Source: an uncultured Oscillospiraceae bacterium (GTDB taxonomy: Bacteria; Bacillota; Clostridia; Oscillospirales; Acutalibacteraceae). Taken from it: DNA of 64,000 nt. The translations under genes and the position numbers were made by a program. Where the stretch lies: the NCBI GenBank assembly GCA_900554335.1, contig USGT01000005.1, positions 1-64,000 of the forward strand, read 5' to 3'. Below the pieces are notes generated by a model that searched no databases, was not told the origin of the DNA, and saw only the letters and a program-made list of their open reading frames with translations. Of the stretch, positions 33,845 to 43,727 are shown in pieces; within the stretch, counting starts at the first letter, position 1; every line of letters begins with the position of its first letter.

Positions 33845-34612
33845 ATGGAAAATGATGTTCAAAATTCAAGCACAGAAAAAAAGAAAGACAACCTGGCAAT
33901 CGCCTCTTTGATTGTGTCAATCGTAGCTATCGCAGGGTCGTGGATTCCAATTTTAAATGTTATTTCAATGGTTATCGCAATTATTGGAATAGTTTTAAGC
34001 GTTTGGTCATTAATCAGGGCTATTAAAAATAAGTTTTCTATTGGAATGCCTATTTCAGGAATTATTGTTAGTTTGTTTTCAATATTTCTTATTTCTTCTA
34101 TGTACACAAACTCAGGCACTTCAAAGAAAGTAAGTTCTTCGACAAGTCAAAGCAGCACGAATTCAAGTAGTTCTTCTGAAAATAAAACCGATTCGAATGA
34201 ATCCAAAACCGAAGAAAAAGATGAATACAACGTTGGTGACACGATTGATTTTGACGGAAAAGAGGTTACCATTACAAAAGTTAAAAGGAATTACAGCACA
34301 GGAAACCAATTTTTTCACCCTAAATCAGGCAACGAATACGTGAAGGTTTACGCAAAAATAGTAAATACATCAGAAAATGAAGCAAGCATTAATTCATGGG
34401 ATTTCAAAATTCAAAACAGCAAAGGCGTGATAAGCTCATGCTCAATTATAACGGGTGACCCAGCTGAAGACGAATTAAGTTTTTCCACGCTTGCACCAGG
34501 CGGAACAACAGAAGGATCAGTTATTTTCGAAGTTCCTAAAAATGATTCAGGTTTAAAATTAATTTACAATCCATCATTCTTCTCCAGTAGAAGAGTAACA
34601 ATAAAACTTTAA
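33845..34612 (+). CDS. DUF4190 plus DUF4352 membrane-anchored extracellular protein
   Basis: About 255 residues. A short polar N-terminus is followed by two or three hydrophobic segments of the DUF4190 type (about 15-95; KKDNLAIASLIVSIVAI), a Ser-rich linker (about 100-135), and a C-terminal immunoglobulin-like DUF4352 domain (about 140-255; YNVGDTIDFDGKEVTITKVK). Such proteins are surface-exposed and uncharacterised. GGAGGT lies 11 bases before the ATG; an in-frame TTG that includes the SD was rejected. Divergent from the XRE gene, probably under its control (inference). Confidence 0.8.
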   Translation: MENDVQNSSTEKKKDNLAIASLIVSIVAIAGSWIPILNVISMVIAIIGIVLSVWSLIRAIKNKFSIGMPISGIIVSLFSIFLISSMYTNSGTSKKVSSSTSQSSTNSSSSSENKTDSNESKTEEKDEYNVGDTIDFDGKEVTITKVKRNYSTGNQFFHPKSGNEYVKVYAKIVNTSENEASINSWDFKIQNSKGVISSCSIITGDPAEDELSFSTLAPGGTTEGSVIFEVPKNDSGLKLIYNPSFFSSRRVTIKL

Positions 34613-34619
34613 AAACAAA

Positions 34620-34645
34620 AAGAGCCCTCGGCCAAAAGCCGAGGG
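34620..34645 (-). terminator. Terminator of rpoBC, possibly bidirectional
   Basis: CCCTCGGC (34625-34632) pairs with GCCGAGGG (34638-34645). On the minus strand it is followed by CTCTTTTTGTTTT. The plus side has only a weak T-tract. Confidence 0.8.
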
Positions 34646-34653
34646 TAATTAAT

Positions 34654-37600
34654 TTATTCAAAATCAAATGCGTCGCGAATTTTCTGGATTTTCTGTTCTG
34701 GGATTGCATTAAAGTTTTCTTCTTCAGCCTTTTTGACTTCAACTCTGTTGTAGCAGTCAACGCCAGTTCCAGCGGGCAGAAGCTTGCCGATAATAACGTT
34801 TTCTTTAAGGCCGATGAGCGGATCGACTTTACCTTTAATAGCTGCATCGGTGAGAACTCTTGTGGTTTCCTGGAATGATGCCGCAGCAAGGAATGAATCC
34901 GTTGCAAGAGAAGCCTTTGTGATACCCAAAAGAACAGGAGTATAAGAAGCTTCTTCGAGGCCGGTTTCGCCGTTTGCTTTTTTGGCTTTAATGATTTCAT
35001 TTTCTCTGATGATTTCAGATTTATCAACAAGCGAATTTTGAATGAGGCCAGTATTTCCCGGGTCGCTAACGCGAACTTTGCGCATCATTTGCCTAATAAT
35101 AACTTCGATGTGCTTATCGTTGATATCAACGCCCTGCAGGCGGTAAACTCTTTGAACTTCTTGAATAAGGTAAGATTCAACAGCAGCTTCGCCTTTAATT
35201 GCAAGAATATCATGCGGGTTAACCGAACCTTCAGTGATCATTCCGCCAGCTTCAATGTATTGGCCTTCTTCAACGCAAAGCCTTGAGCCGTAAGGAATAA
35301 GGTAGGTTCTTTCTTCGCCATTTTTCTCGTTGTAAACAACAACGTTTCTGCTCTTCCTTACTTCTTCGAATCTAATCACGCCGTCAATTTCACTAATGAT
35401 TGCCAAACGTTTAGGTTTACGTCCTTCGAAAAGCTCTTCAACACGCGGCAAACCTTGGGTAATATCCGCAGAACCTGCGATACCGCCCGTGTGGAACGTT
35501 CTCATTGTAAGCTGTGTACCAGGTTCGCCGATTGACTGAGCCGCGATTGTTCCAACAGCTTCGCCAACAGCAGCAGGCAAGCCATTTGCAAGGTTAGCGC
35601 CATAGCATTTTCTGCAAACGCCGTGTTTAGACTTACAATTAAGAATAGACCTAATCTCAATGCGCTCAACGCCCTTGTTCTTAATAAGTTTTGCATCGTT
35701 GTCGTCCATGAGTTTATCTTTAGAAATAAGAACTTCGCCGGTTTTTTCATCAACGAAATCTTTGCAAAGATATCTTCCAACCAAACGTTCTTCGAGTTTT
35801 TCGATGCATTCTTTGCCGTCTTTAATTTCAAAAACAGTAATTCCGTGGTCTGAACCGCAATCATCTTCCCTTATGATTACATCTTGAGAAACGTCAACTA
35901 ACCTACGAGTAAGGTAACCCGAGTCAGCCGTACGAAGCGCGGTATCTGCAGAACCTTTTCTCGCACCACGCGAAGAAATGAAGTATTCAAGAACGTTAAG
36001 GCCTTCACGATAGTTTGCACGAATCGGAATTTCAATTGCAGCACCCGATGTGTTCGCAATAAGTCCACGCATACCTGCGAGCTGACGAATCTGGCTCATA
36101 GAACCACGAGCACCTGAGTCCGCCATCATGAAGATTGGGTTGAATTTATCAAGGTTATCTTGAAGCGCTTTAGAAACATCGTTAGTTGCTTTTTCCCAAA
36201 TTTTAAGAGTGTGGTTTCTTCTTTCGGAATCTGAGAAAAGGCCGCGTTTATATTGTTTCAAAATAGCGTCGATTTCTTTTTCTGCTTTGGCAACAATTTC
36301 TTTTTTAGCCGGCGGAATAACAGCGTCGCCAACAGCAACTGTGATTGCGCCCCTTGTTGAATATTTGAATCCTAATGCTTTAATATCGTCAAGAACTTCA
36401 GAAGTTTTCTTAGTTCCGTGATTTTTAATGCAAGCATCAACGATTAAGCCGAGTTGCTTTTTGCCAACCAAGAAATTAATTTCCAAATCTGCTGATTTTT
36501 CAGGGTCGTTTCTGTCAACGAAACCTAAATCTTGAGGAATCGGGTTGTTGAAAATAATTCTTCCAACAGTTGTATTAATGAGCTTTGTTTCGCCTTTCGG
36601 GTTTTTATGGCGAACTCTGATTTTCGCATGAAGGCTAATGTAATGGCAAGCGTAAGCCATGAGAGCTTCATCAAAATCTCTAAATACTTTTCCTTCGCCG
36701 ATTTCGCCGTCTTTTTCCATTGTTAAATAGTAAGAACCGAGAACCATATCCTGAGAAGGAACCGTAACAGGTTTTCCGTCCGAAGGTTTAAGAAGGTTAC
36801 CCGAAGAAAGCATAAGGAACATTGCTTCTGCTTGAGCTTCCGCCGAAAGAGGAACGTGAACAGCCATCTGGTCACCGTCGAAGTCAGCGTTGAATGCAGA
36901 ACAAACGAGCGGATGAAGTTTAAGAGCTCTTCCTTCAACCAAAACAGGCTCGAAAGCTTGAATTCCAAGGCGGTGAAGCGTTGGTGCACGGTTTAAAAGA
37001 ACCGGGTGATTCTTTATAACGATTTCAAGTGCGTCCCAAACTTCAGGGCGGGACCTGTCAACTGCTTTTCTTGCAGCTTTGATGTTATTAACAGCGCCAA
37101 CTTCAACGAGCCTTTTCATAACAAAAGGTTTGAAAAGCTCAAGAGCCATTTCTTTCGGCAAACCGCACTGATAAATCTTGAGTTCAGGTCCAACAACGAT
37201 AACCGATCTTCCTGAATAGTCTACACGTTTTCCAAGCAAGTTTTGGCGGAATCTTCCGTGCTTACCTTTGAGCATTTCAGAAAGAGATTTAAGCGATCTG
37301 TTATTCGGTCCGGTTACAGGTCTGCCACGTCTTCCGTTATCGATCAAAGCATCAACGGATTCTTGAAGCATTCTCTTTTCGTTTCTGATAATAATATCAG
37401 GAGCGCCAAGATCCATCAATCTTTTAAGGCGGTTATTTCTATTAATAACTCTTCTGTATAAATCATTTAAGTCCGAAGTTGCGAAACGTCCGCCATCAAG
37501 CTGAACCATAGGCCTTAAATCTGGAGGAATTACCGGAAGAACATCGAGAATCATCCATTCAGGCCTGTTTCCTGAAGTTCTGAAGGCTTCAACTGCTTCC

Positions 37601-38229
37601 AAACGTTTCAAAAGCCTTACTCTTTTTTGGCCAACAGCTAAAGTGAGTTCGTCTTTGAGTTCTCTTGAAAGTTTTTCAAGATCAATTTTTTGAAGAAGCT
37701 TTTTGATAGCTTCTGCGCCCATTCCTGCTTCAAAATCATCTTCGTATTTTTCGCGCATATCTTGATATTCTTTTTCGCTCAAAAATTGCTGATGAGCAAG
37801 CTCAGGAACATCGCCGGAATCTATAACGACATAAGCTGAGAAATAAAGAATTTTTTCAAGCATACGAGGGGAAATATCAAGCAAAAGGCCCATTCTTGAA
37901 GGGATTCCTTTGAAATACCAAATGTGCGAAACAGGAGCCGCAAGTTCAATGTGGCCCATTCTTTCGCGCCTAACTTTAGATTTAGTAACTTCTACTCCGC
38001 AGCGGTCGCAAACTTTGCCTTTATATCTAATTCTTTTGTATTTTCCGCAGTGGCATTCCCAGTCCTTTTGAGGTCCAAAAATGCGTTCGCAGAAAAGGCC
38101 ATCTGTTTCGGGTTTTAAAGTTCTGTAATTTATAGTTTCAGGTTTTTTAACTTCTCCATACGACCAACTGCGTATTTTTTCAGGAGATGCCAAACCTATT
38201 TTTATTGATTGAAAAATATTGAAGTCCAT
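34654..38229 (-). CDS. rpoC: RNA polymerase subunit beta'
   Basis: 1191 residues. Zinc-binding Cys near the N-terminus (C59, C61, C74, C77), the lid/rudder region, the catalytic NADFDGDQM with the three Mg-binding Asp near residue 450, bridge-helix and trigger-loop regions (GEAVGTIAAQSIGEPGTQLT), and a second zinc-binding Cys cluster around SILNCKSKHGVCRKCYG. Standard Firmicutes length. It lies 95 bases after rpoB; that spacer holds an 8-bp hairpin. Confidence 0.98.
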   Translation of the reverse strand: MDFNIFQSIKIGLASPEKIRSWSYGEVKKPETINYRTLKPETDGLFCERIFGPQKDWECHCGKYKRIRYKGKVCDRCGVEVTKSKVRRERMGHIELAAPVSHIWYFKGIPSRMGLLLDISPRMLEKILYFSAYVVIDSGDVPELAHQQFLSEKEYQDMREKYEDDFEAGMGAEAIKKLLQKIDLEKLSRELKDELTLAVGQKRVRLLKRLEAVEAFRTSGNRPEWMILDVLPVIPPDLRPMVQLDGGRFATSDLNDLYRRVINRNNRLKRLMDLGAPDIIIRNEKRMLQESVDALIDNGRRGRPVTGPNNRSLKSLSEMLKGKHGRFRQNLLGKRVDYSGRSVIVVGPELKIYQCGLPKEMALELFKPFVMKRLVEVGAVNNIKAARKAVDRSRPEVWDALEIVIKNHPVLLNRAPTLHRLGIQAFEPVLVEGRALKLHPLVCSAFNADFDGDQMAVHVPLSAEAQAEAMFLMLSSGNLLKPSDGKPVTVPSQDMVLGSYYLTMEKDGEIGEGKVFRDFDEALMAYACHYISLHAKIRVRHKNPKGETKLINTTVGRIIFNNPIPQDLGFVDRNDPEKSADLEINFLVGKKQLGLIVDACIKNHGTKKTSEVLDDIKALGFKYSTRGAITVAVGDAVIPPAKKEIVAKAEKEIDAILKQYKRGLFSDSERRNHTLKIWEKATNDVSKALQDNLDKFNPIFMMADSGARGSMSQIRQLAGMRGLIANTSGAAIEIPIRANYREGLNVLEYFISSRGARKGSADTALRTADSGYLTRRLVDVSQDVIIREDDCGSDHGITVFEIKDGKECIEKLEERLVGRYLCKDFVDEKTGEVLISKDKLMDDNDAKLIKNKGVERIEIRSILNCKSKHGVCRKCYGANLANGLPAAVGEAVGTIAAQSIGEPGTQLTMRTFHTGGIAGSADITQGLPRVEELFEGRKPKRLAIISEIDGVIRFEEVRKSRNVVVYNEKNGEERTYLIPYGSRLCVEEGQYIEAGGMITEGSVNPHDILAIKGEAAVESYLIQEVQRVYRLQGVDINDKHIEVIIRQMMRKVRVSDPGNTGLIQNSLVDKSEIIRENEIIKAKKANGETGLEEASYTPVLLGITKASLATDSFLAAASFQETTRVLTDAAIKGKVDPLIGLKENVIIGKLLPAGTGVDCYNRVEVKKAEEENFNAIPEQKIQKIRDAFDFE

Positions 38230-38268
38230 ACCACAACCCCTTAGTAATTATTATGAAATGTGCACCAC

Positions 38269-38297
38269 CCAGAAGGCACAAACGAGGCACCTTCTGG
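38269..38297 (-). other. Hairpin between rpoB and rpoC
   Basis: CCAGAAGG (38269-38276) pairs perfectly with CCTTCTGG (38290-38297) around a 13-base loop. There is no T-tract, so RNA processing or stability control between the two genes is more plausible than termination. Confidence 0.55.
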
Positions 38298-38324
38298 CAT
38301 TACACACGTTTTATCTTTAAACAA

Positions 38325-41300
38325 TTATTCAAACAGATAATCGTCGCCGTCATCAGTCGAATTATCGTCTTCAGGTTCTGAAAATTCATCTTCGCCATCG
38401 TCAAGCATTCCGTCATCTTCAGGATCAATGTCCCCTATTTCATAGCCTTCATCATCGTCGTCAGTCATAACATCAGGGCCTAAAACATCTTTTTGAATTG
38501 AAAGGCCAATTTCGTTTTCTTCTTCAAAATCTTGTTTCAAATCAATTTCATTATTATTGATGTCTAAAACTGACAAATCAAGACCAATTGATTGAAGTTC
38601 TTTTATGAGAACTTTGAAAGATTCCGGTATGCCTGGGTTTGGAACATTTTGGCCTTTAACAATTGCTTCGTAAGTTTTCACCCTACCAACAACGTCATCG
38701 GACTTAACTGTGAGGATTTCTTGAAGCGTGTAAGCTGCGCCGTAAGCTTCAAGTGCCCAAACTTCCATTTCTCCGAATCTCTGACCGCCGAACTGAGCTT
38801 TACCTCCAAGAGGCTGCTGAGTAACGAGCGAGTAAGGACCGGTTGAACGAGCATGAATTTTATCGTCAACTAAGTGGTGAAGCTTGAGGTAATACATATA
38901 ACCAACTGTTACAGGATTATCGAAATATTCGCCTGTTCTGCCGTCTTTAAGCCAAACTTTACCGCTTTCATCGTAGCCCGCATCTTTAAGGCAAGCAAAA
39001 ATGTCGCTTTCACGTGCGCCATCAAAAACAGGAGTTGCAACCTTCCAGCCAAGAGCTTTTGCTGCATAGCCTAAATGCACTTCCAAGACCTGACCGATGT
39101 TCATTCGAGAAGGAACACCCAGCGGGTTAAGAACTATGTCAAGCGGAGTTCCATCCGGCAAGAAAGGCATATCTTCAACAGGTAAAATCCTTGAAACAAC
39201 ACCCTTATTTCCGTGACGACCTGCCATTTTGTCTCCAACTGAAATCTTACGTTTTTGAGCAATATAGCATCTAACAATCTTGTTAACGCCCGGTTGGAGC
39301 TCATTTTTGCTGTTTTCGCGGGTAAAGACTTTAACGTCAACAACGATTCCGTATTCACCGTGAGGAACTCTCAAGGAAGTATCTCTTACTTCTCTTGCTT
39401 TTTCGCCGAAAATAGCTCTTAAAAGGCGCTCTTCAGCGGTGAGTTCAGTTTCACCTTTTGGAGTTACTTTTCCAACCAAAATGTCGCCTGCGCGAACTTC
39501 GGCACCAATTCTAATGATACCGTCTTCATCAAGGTCTTTAAGCAAATCTTCGTTTACGTTCGGAATATCTCTTGTGATTTCTTCCGGTCCGAGCTTGGTG
39601 TCTCTTGATTCAATTTCATACTCTTCGATATGAATTGAGGTGTAAACGTCTTCCCTAACGATTTTTTCACTAAGCAAAACTGCGTCTTCATAGTTGTAAC
39701 CTTCCCAGTTCATGAAGCCGATGAGAGCGTTTTTACCAAGGCTTATTTCACCGCCGCATGTTGCAGGGCCGTCAGCAAGAACTTCCCCAGCTTTAAATTC
39801 CTGGCCAGGCGAAACAATCGGAACTTGGTTAACGCAAGTGCTCTGGTTTGAACGCATAAACTTAATAAGCTCGAAAGTTTCTTCTTTTCCTGAATTGTAT
39901 TTAACTTCAATTCTGTCAGCGCTTACTTTTTTAACAACGCCATCTTCTTTAGCCAAAACACAAACGCCCGAGTCAACGCCGGCTTGGTATTCCATTCCCG
40001 TTGCAACTATAGGAGCCTCGGAACGAAGAAGCGGAACAGCTTGCTTCTGCATGTTTGCACCCATGAGCGCACGGTTTGCGTCGTCGTTTCCTAAGAAAGG
40101 AATCATAGCAGTTGCAACCGAAACCATCATTCTTGGTGAAACGTCCATGAAGTCTGCTTTTTCGCGTTCAACTTCAATGAACTGATCTCTGAAACGGCCG
40201 TTAACTTTAGCATTAACGAAACGATTGTTTTCATCGAGCGGCTCACTTCCTTGAACTACGATGTAATCGTCTTCTTCATCAGCAGAAAGGTAAACAACTT
40301 CAGAAGTTACCTGGCCTGTTGTTTTATCAATTTTTCTGAATGGAGCTTCGATAAAACCGTATTCATTAACTTTAGCGAAAGTTGAAAGATACGAAATAAG
40401 TCCGATGTTCGGGCCTTCAGGGGTTTCAATCGGGCACATGCGGCCATAGTGGCTGTAGTGAACGTCACGAACTTCGAATCCCGCTCTGTCTCTTGAAAGT
40501 CCTCCAGGTCCTAAAGCTGAAAGACGACGTTTGTGAGTGAGCTCTGAAAGAGGGTTGTTTTGATCCATGAACTGCGAAAGCGGCGAAGAACCGAAAAATT
40601 CTTTAATTGCAGCAACGATCGGCCTTATGTTAATAAGAGCATTCGGAGTTATAACATCGAGGTCTTGAGACTGAAGAGTCATTCTTTCTTTAATAACTCT
40701 TTCAAGGCGTGCAAAACCGATTCTCATTTGGTTTTGAAGAAGTTCGCCAACTGAACGGATTCTTCTGTTTGCCAAATGGTCGATATCGTCAGGTGTTCCA
40801 ATGCCGAAAGTAAGGCAGTTCATGTAGTTAATCGAAGCGAAAATATCGTCGATAATAATGTGCTTCGGAACGAGTTCATCCGCGCGAGTTATAATAGCTT
40901 CTTTAATTTCTTGCTCATTTGAAGCAGAAGACAAAATATCAGAAAGAACGTCGAATCTAACTTTTTCTTGAATTCCGCATTCTTTTTTAGCGTCAAAGTT
41001 AACATAAAGATTAATGTCAACCATTCCGTTGGAAATAATTTTGAGTTCTTTATCTTTTCCAACTGAAACATAAGCCATGCAAACGCCTGCATTTTCGATT
41101 TCTCTTGCTTTTGTTTCTGTGATTACTTCGTCAATATCTGCCATTATTTCGCCGGTGAGCGGGTTAGCAATCGGGCGAGTAAGTTTTTGGCCTTTAAGGC
41201 GTGAAGCAATGCCAAGTTTCTTATTGTATTTGTAGCGGCCAACTCTTGAAAGATCATATCTTCTTGCGTCGAACAAGAGCGAGTTAATGTGAGCTTGGGA

Positions 41301-42056
41301 GTTTTCAAGTGTTGGAGGTTCACCTGGGCGAAGTTTCCTGTAAACTTCAAAGAAAGCTTCTTCGCTGGTTTTGCAAGGGTCTTTTTCAAGGGTTGCTTTA
41401 AGGCGTTCATCTTCGCCAAAATACTCAAGAATTTCGGCATCAGTGCTAAGACCCATAACCCTTATAAATGCGGTTATAGGAATTTTACGGTTTTTGTCGA
41501 TTCTAACATACATTATGTCGTTTGAATCTGTTTCGTATTCGAGCCAAGCACCTCTGTTAGGAATAATAGTAGCGCTGTGAAGCTCTTTACCTGTTTTGTC
41601 ATACTCCATTTTGAAGTATACACCCGGCGAACGAACAAGCTGCGAAATAACAACACGTTCAGCACCGTTTATTATGAAAGTTCCGCTTTCGGTCATAAGC
41701 GGGAAATCACCCATAAACACTTCAGACTCTTTGATTTGCCCAGTTTCTTTATTAAGGAGTCTAGCCGTTACTCTAAGCGCAGCGGCGTATGTAGTGTCAC
41801 GCTCTTTACATTCGTTAATGTCATAAGTGGGGTGATTTACATCCATTGTGTAATCTACAAAATCAAGTACCAAATTTCCTGTGTGATCAGTTATGCCCGA
41901 GACACTTTTAAAAACCTCCTGCAAACCCTCACCCAAGAACCACTTATAAGAATTCTGCTGAATTTCTACAAGATTAGGAACCTTAATTACCTCATCAATC
42001 TTAGAAAAACTCATTCTGGTAGTTTTGCCAAGCTTTATAGGTCTCACATTTACCAT
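38325..42056 (-). CDS. rpoB: RNA polymerase subunit beta
   Basis: About 1243 residues. The rifampicin region is visible as SSPLSQFMDQNNPLSELTHK with RRLSALGPGGL, followed by HYSHYGRMCPIETPEGPNIG. The late KMAGRHGNKGVVS and switch regions are intact. The C-terminus is an acidic Asp/Glu-rich tail. The homology-based start is ATG 42056 (MVNVRPIKLGKTTRMSF), 12 bases after GGAG; an in-frame ATG at 42074 preceded by GAAAG is the alternative. The flanking rplK-A-J-L and rpsL-rpsG genes found in most bacteria are absent. Confidence 0.97.
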   Translation of the reverse strand: MVNVRPIKLGKTTRMSFSKIDEVIKVPNLVEIQQNSYKWFLGEGLQEVFKSVSGITDHTGNLVLDFVDYTMDVNHPTYDINECKERDTTYAAALRVTARLLNKETGQIKESEVFMGDFPLMTESGTFIINGAERVVISQLVRSPGVYFKMEYDKTGKELHSATIIPNRGAWLEYETDSNDIMYVRIDKNRKIPITAFIRVMGLSTDAEILEYFGEDERLKATLEKDPCKTSEEAFFEVYRKLRPGEPPTLENSQAHINSLLFDARRYDLSRVGRYKYNKKLGIASRLKGQKLTRPIANPLTGEIMADIDEVITETKAREIENAGVCMAYVSVGKDKELKIISNGMVDINLYVNFDAKKECGIQEKVRFDVLSDILSSASNEQEIKEAIITRADELVPKHIIIDDIFASINYMNCLTFGIGTPDDIDHLANRRIRSVGELLQNQMRIGFARLERVIKERMTLQSQDLDVITPNALINIRPIVAAIKEFFGSSPLSQFMDQNNPLSELTHKRRLSALGPGGLSRDRAGFEVRDVHYSHYGRMCPIETPEGPNIGLISYLSTFAKVNEYGFIEAPFRKIDKTTGQVTSEVVYLSADEEDDYIVVQGSEPLDENNRFVNAKVNGRFRDQFIEVEREKADFMDVSPRMMVSVATAMIPFLGNDDANRALMGANMQKQAVPLLRSEAPIVATGMEYQAGVDSGVCVLAKEDGVVKKVSADRIEVKYNSGKEETFELIKFMRSNQSTCVNQVPIVSPGQEFKAGEVLADGPATCGGEISLGKNALIGFMNWEGYNYEDAVLLSEKIVREDVYTSIHIEEYEIESRDTKLGPEEITRDIPNVNEDLLKDLDEDGIIRIGAEVRAGDILVGKVTPKGETELTAEERLLRAIFGEKAREVRDTSLRVPHGEYGIVVDVKVFTRENSKNELQPGVNKIVRCYIAQKRKISVGDKMAGRHGNKGVVSRILPVEDMPFLPDGTPLDIVLNPLGVPSRMNIGQVLEVHLGYAAKALGWKVATPVFDGARESDIFACLKDAGYDESGKVWLKDGRTGEYFDNPVTVGYMYYLKLHHLVDDKIHARSTGPYSLVTQQPLGGKAQFGGQRFGEMEVWALEAYGAAYTLQEILTVKSDDVVGRVKTYEAIVKGQNVPNPGIPESFKVLIKELQSIGLDLSVLDINNNEIDLKQDFEEENEIGLSIQKDVLGPDVMTDDDDEGYEIGDIDPEDDGMLDDGEDEFSEPEDDNSTDDGDDYLFE

Positions 42057-42216
42057 AGATTTAAAACACTCCATTCATAATCTTTCAGTATTGATACTCT
42101 AAAATTTTCTTTAACCAAAAAAAGTTAGGGAAGCCCAAGAAATAAAAAATCTTTCCTCAACTTCACCCCTTCTCAAAATAGTCATAAAAATTCATCATTT
42201 AAAAACTTTAATTTGC

Positions 42217-42245
42217 TTGATTTACATCAAAATTAATGTTAAAAT
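42217..42245 (+). promoter_or_regulatory. Probable promoter of tyrS
   Basis: TTGATT (42217-42222), a 17-base spacer and TAAAAT (42240-42245). The leader of about 110 nt shows no T-box sequence. Confidence 0.5.
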
Positions 42246-42288
42246 GTATGAAATTTATTTGTTAAATTAAATGACAACGTAGTGTAGT

Positions 42289-42317
42289 ATGATACCATAC
42301 TATTAAAAACTTGTCAA
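42289..42317 (-). promoter_or_regulatory. Promoter of rpoBC
   Basis: On the minus strand, TTGACA (42312-42317), a 17-base spacer and TATCAT (42289-42294). It predicts a leader of about 225 nt before rpoB and overlaps the tyrS leader on the opposite strand. Confidence 0.75.
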
Positions 42318-42362
42318 GTGCAAATTTAAATTAAAAAAAATCCAGAAAGGTGATTCCCCGAG

Positions 42363-43586
42363 ATGAAAAATATATACGAAGAACTAAAAGAGCGTGGTTT
42401 GATAGCGCAAGCTACGAATGAAGAAAAAATCGAAAATTTGCTCAAAGGCAAAGGCATTCATTTTTACATAGGTTTCGAGCCTACTGCTGACAGCCTCCAC
42501 GTTGGGCATTTCGTTCAAATAATGATCATGGCTCGTCTCCAGCGCGCTGGGCATATTCCGATTATCCTTTTTGGCGGCGGAACAGGCCTTGTGGGCGACC
42601 CTTCCGGCAAAACCGACATGCGCAAAATGCTCACGAAAGAAGAAATTAACCACAATATAGAGTGTTTTAAACTTCAGGCTTCGAAGTTTCTTGATTTAAC
42701 CCCAGGCAAGGCTATTGTAGTTAACAACGCTGACTGGCTAGGCGACCTTAAATACATTGATTTCATAAGAGAAGTTGGGGTTCATTTTTCGGTTAACCGC
42801 ATGCTTGCGGCGGAATGCTACAAACAACGCCTCGAAAAAGGCCTTACATTCTTCGAGCTTAACTACATGCTCATGCAAAGCTATGACTTTTTAACTTTAA
42901 ACAGAAAATACAACTGCCTTTTGGAGCTTGGCGGAGACGACCAGTGGAGCAACATCATCGGTGGCGTTGAGCTGACAAGAAGAATGGACCAAAAAGAAGT
43001 TTTCGGCCTGACTTTCAAGCTTTTAACAACAAGCGAAGGCAAAAAAATGGGCAAAACCGAAAAAGGCGCACTTTGGCTCAACCCTGAAAAAACTTCGCCC
43101 TATGAATTTTATCAATACTGGAGAAACGTTAACGACAGCGACGTGATAAACTGCTTTAATATGTTAACATTCATGCCAACTGAAGAAATAAAGAAATTCG
43201 AAAATCTTGAAGGAAGCGAAATCAACAAAGCAAAAGAAATTTTAGCTTTTGAAATAACAAAGCTCGTTCACGGCGAAGAAGAAGCTAAAAAAGCAATGAA
43301 CGCAGCACGTGCACTGTTCTCTCAAGGCGCTGAAAGCGCAGACATGCCACAATTTAAACTTTCAAAAGACATGATTCAAGAAGGTGAAATTCCGGTTCTT
43401 TCGCTTTTAACCCTCTCTTCTATTTCCAGCTCGAAAAGCGACGCACGCAGGCTGATTAAACAAGGCGGAATTACAATTGACGGAAATAAAATAACTGATG
43501 AAAATCTCTCGATTAACATCAAAGATTTAGAAAAAGGAATCATTATTAAAAAAGGCAAAAAAATGTTCAAAAAGGTTAGTGTCTAA
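42363..43586 (+). CDS. tyrS: Tyrosyl-tRNA synthetase
   Basis: 407 residues, class I. HIGH motif as HVGH (46-49), KMSKS variant KMGKT near residue 230, and a C-terminal S4 RNA-binding domain (SSISSSKSDARRLIKQGGIT). It charges tRNA-Tyr. AAAGGTG precedes the ATG. Divergent from rpoB. The KMGKT form matches the TyrRS subclass with an S4 domain seen in several Firmicutes. Confidence 0.96.
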   Translation: MKNIYEELKERGLIAQATNEEKIENLLKGKGIHFYIGFEPTADSLHVGHFVQIMIMARLQRAGHIPIILFGGGTGLVGDPSGKTDMRKMLTKEEINHNIECFKLQASKFLDLTPGKAIVVNNADWLGDLKYIDFIREVGVHFSVNRMLAAECYKQRLEKGLTFFELNYMLMQSYDFLTLNRKYNCLLELGGDDQWSNIIGGVELTRRMDQKEVFGLTFKLLTTSEGKKMGKTEKGALWLNPEKTSPYEFYQYWRNVNDSDVINCFNMLTFMPTEEIKKFENLEGSEINKAKEILAFEITKLVHGEEEAKKAMNAARALFSQGAESADMPQFKLSKDMIQEGEIPVLSLLTLSSISSSKSDARRLIKQGGITIDGNKITDENLSINIKDLEKGIIIKKGKKMFKKVSV

Positions 43587-43648
43587 TAAAAAATTGTTCA
43601 AGGCACATACTATTATATTTAAATTTTAATAGTATTTCTTAATATTGG

Positions 43649-43677
43649 TTGACATTTGTTACCTGTTTATATATAAA
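43649..43677 (+). promoter_or_regulatory. Promoter of the first GG-leader peptide gene
   Basis: TTGACA (43649-43654), a 17-base spacer and TATAAA (43672-43677), with GTGAGG as SD before the ATG. Confidence 0.75.
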
Positions 43678-43727
43678 AGTGTTGTGGGTAGAAAATCCAT
43701 AATATCTTTTACAGTGAGGTTTTATTT

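Noticed and set aside
39712..40185. Open frame of 157 codons opposite rpoB
   Set aside because: Antisense to rpoB in a region of full conservation; no independent signals.
42246..42362. Possible T-box leader for tyrS
   Set aside because: The leader is about 110 nt and lacks the T-box sequence (AGGGTGGNACCGCG) and an antiterminator/terminator pair.
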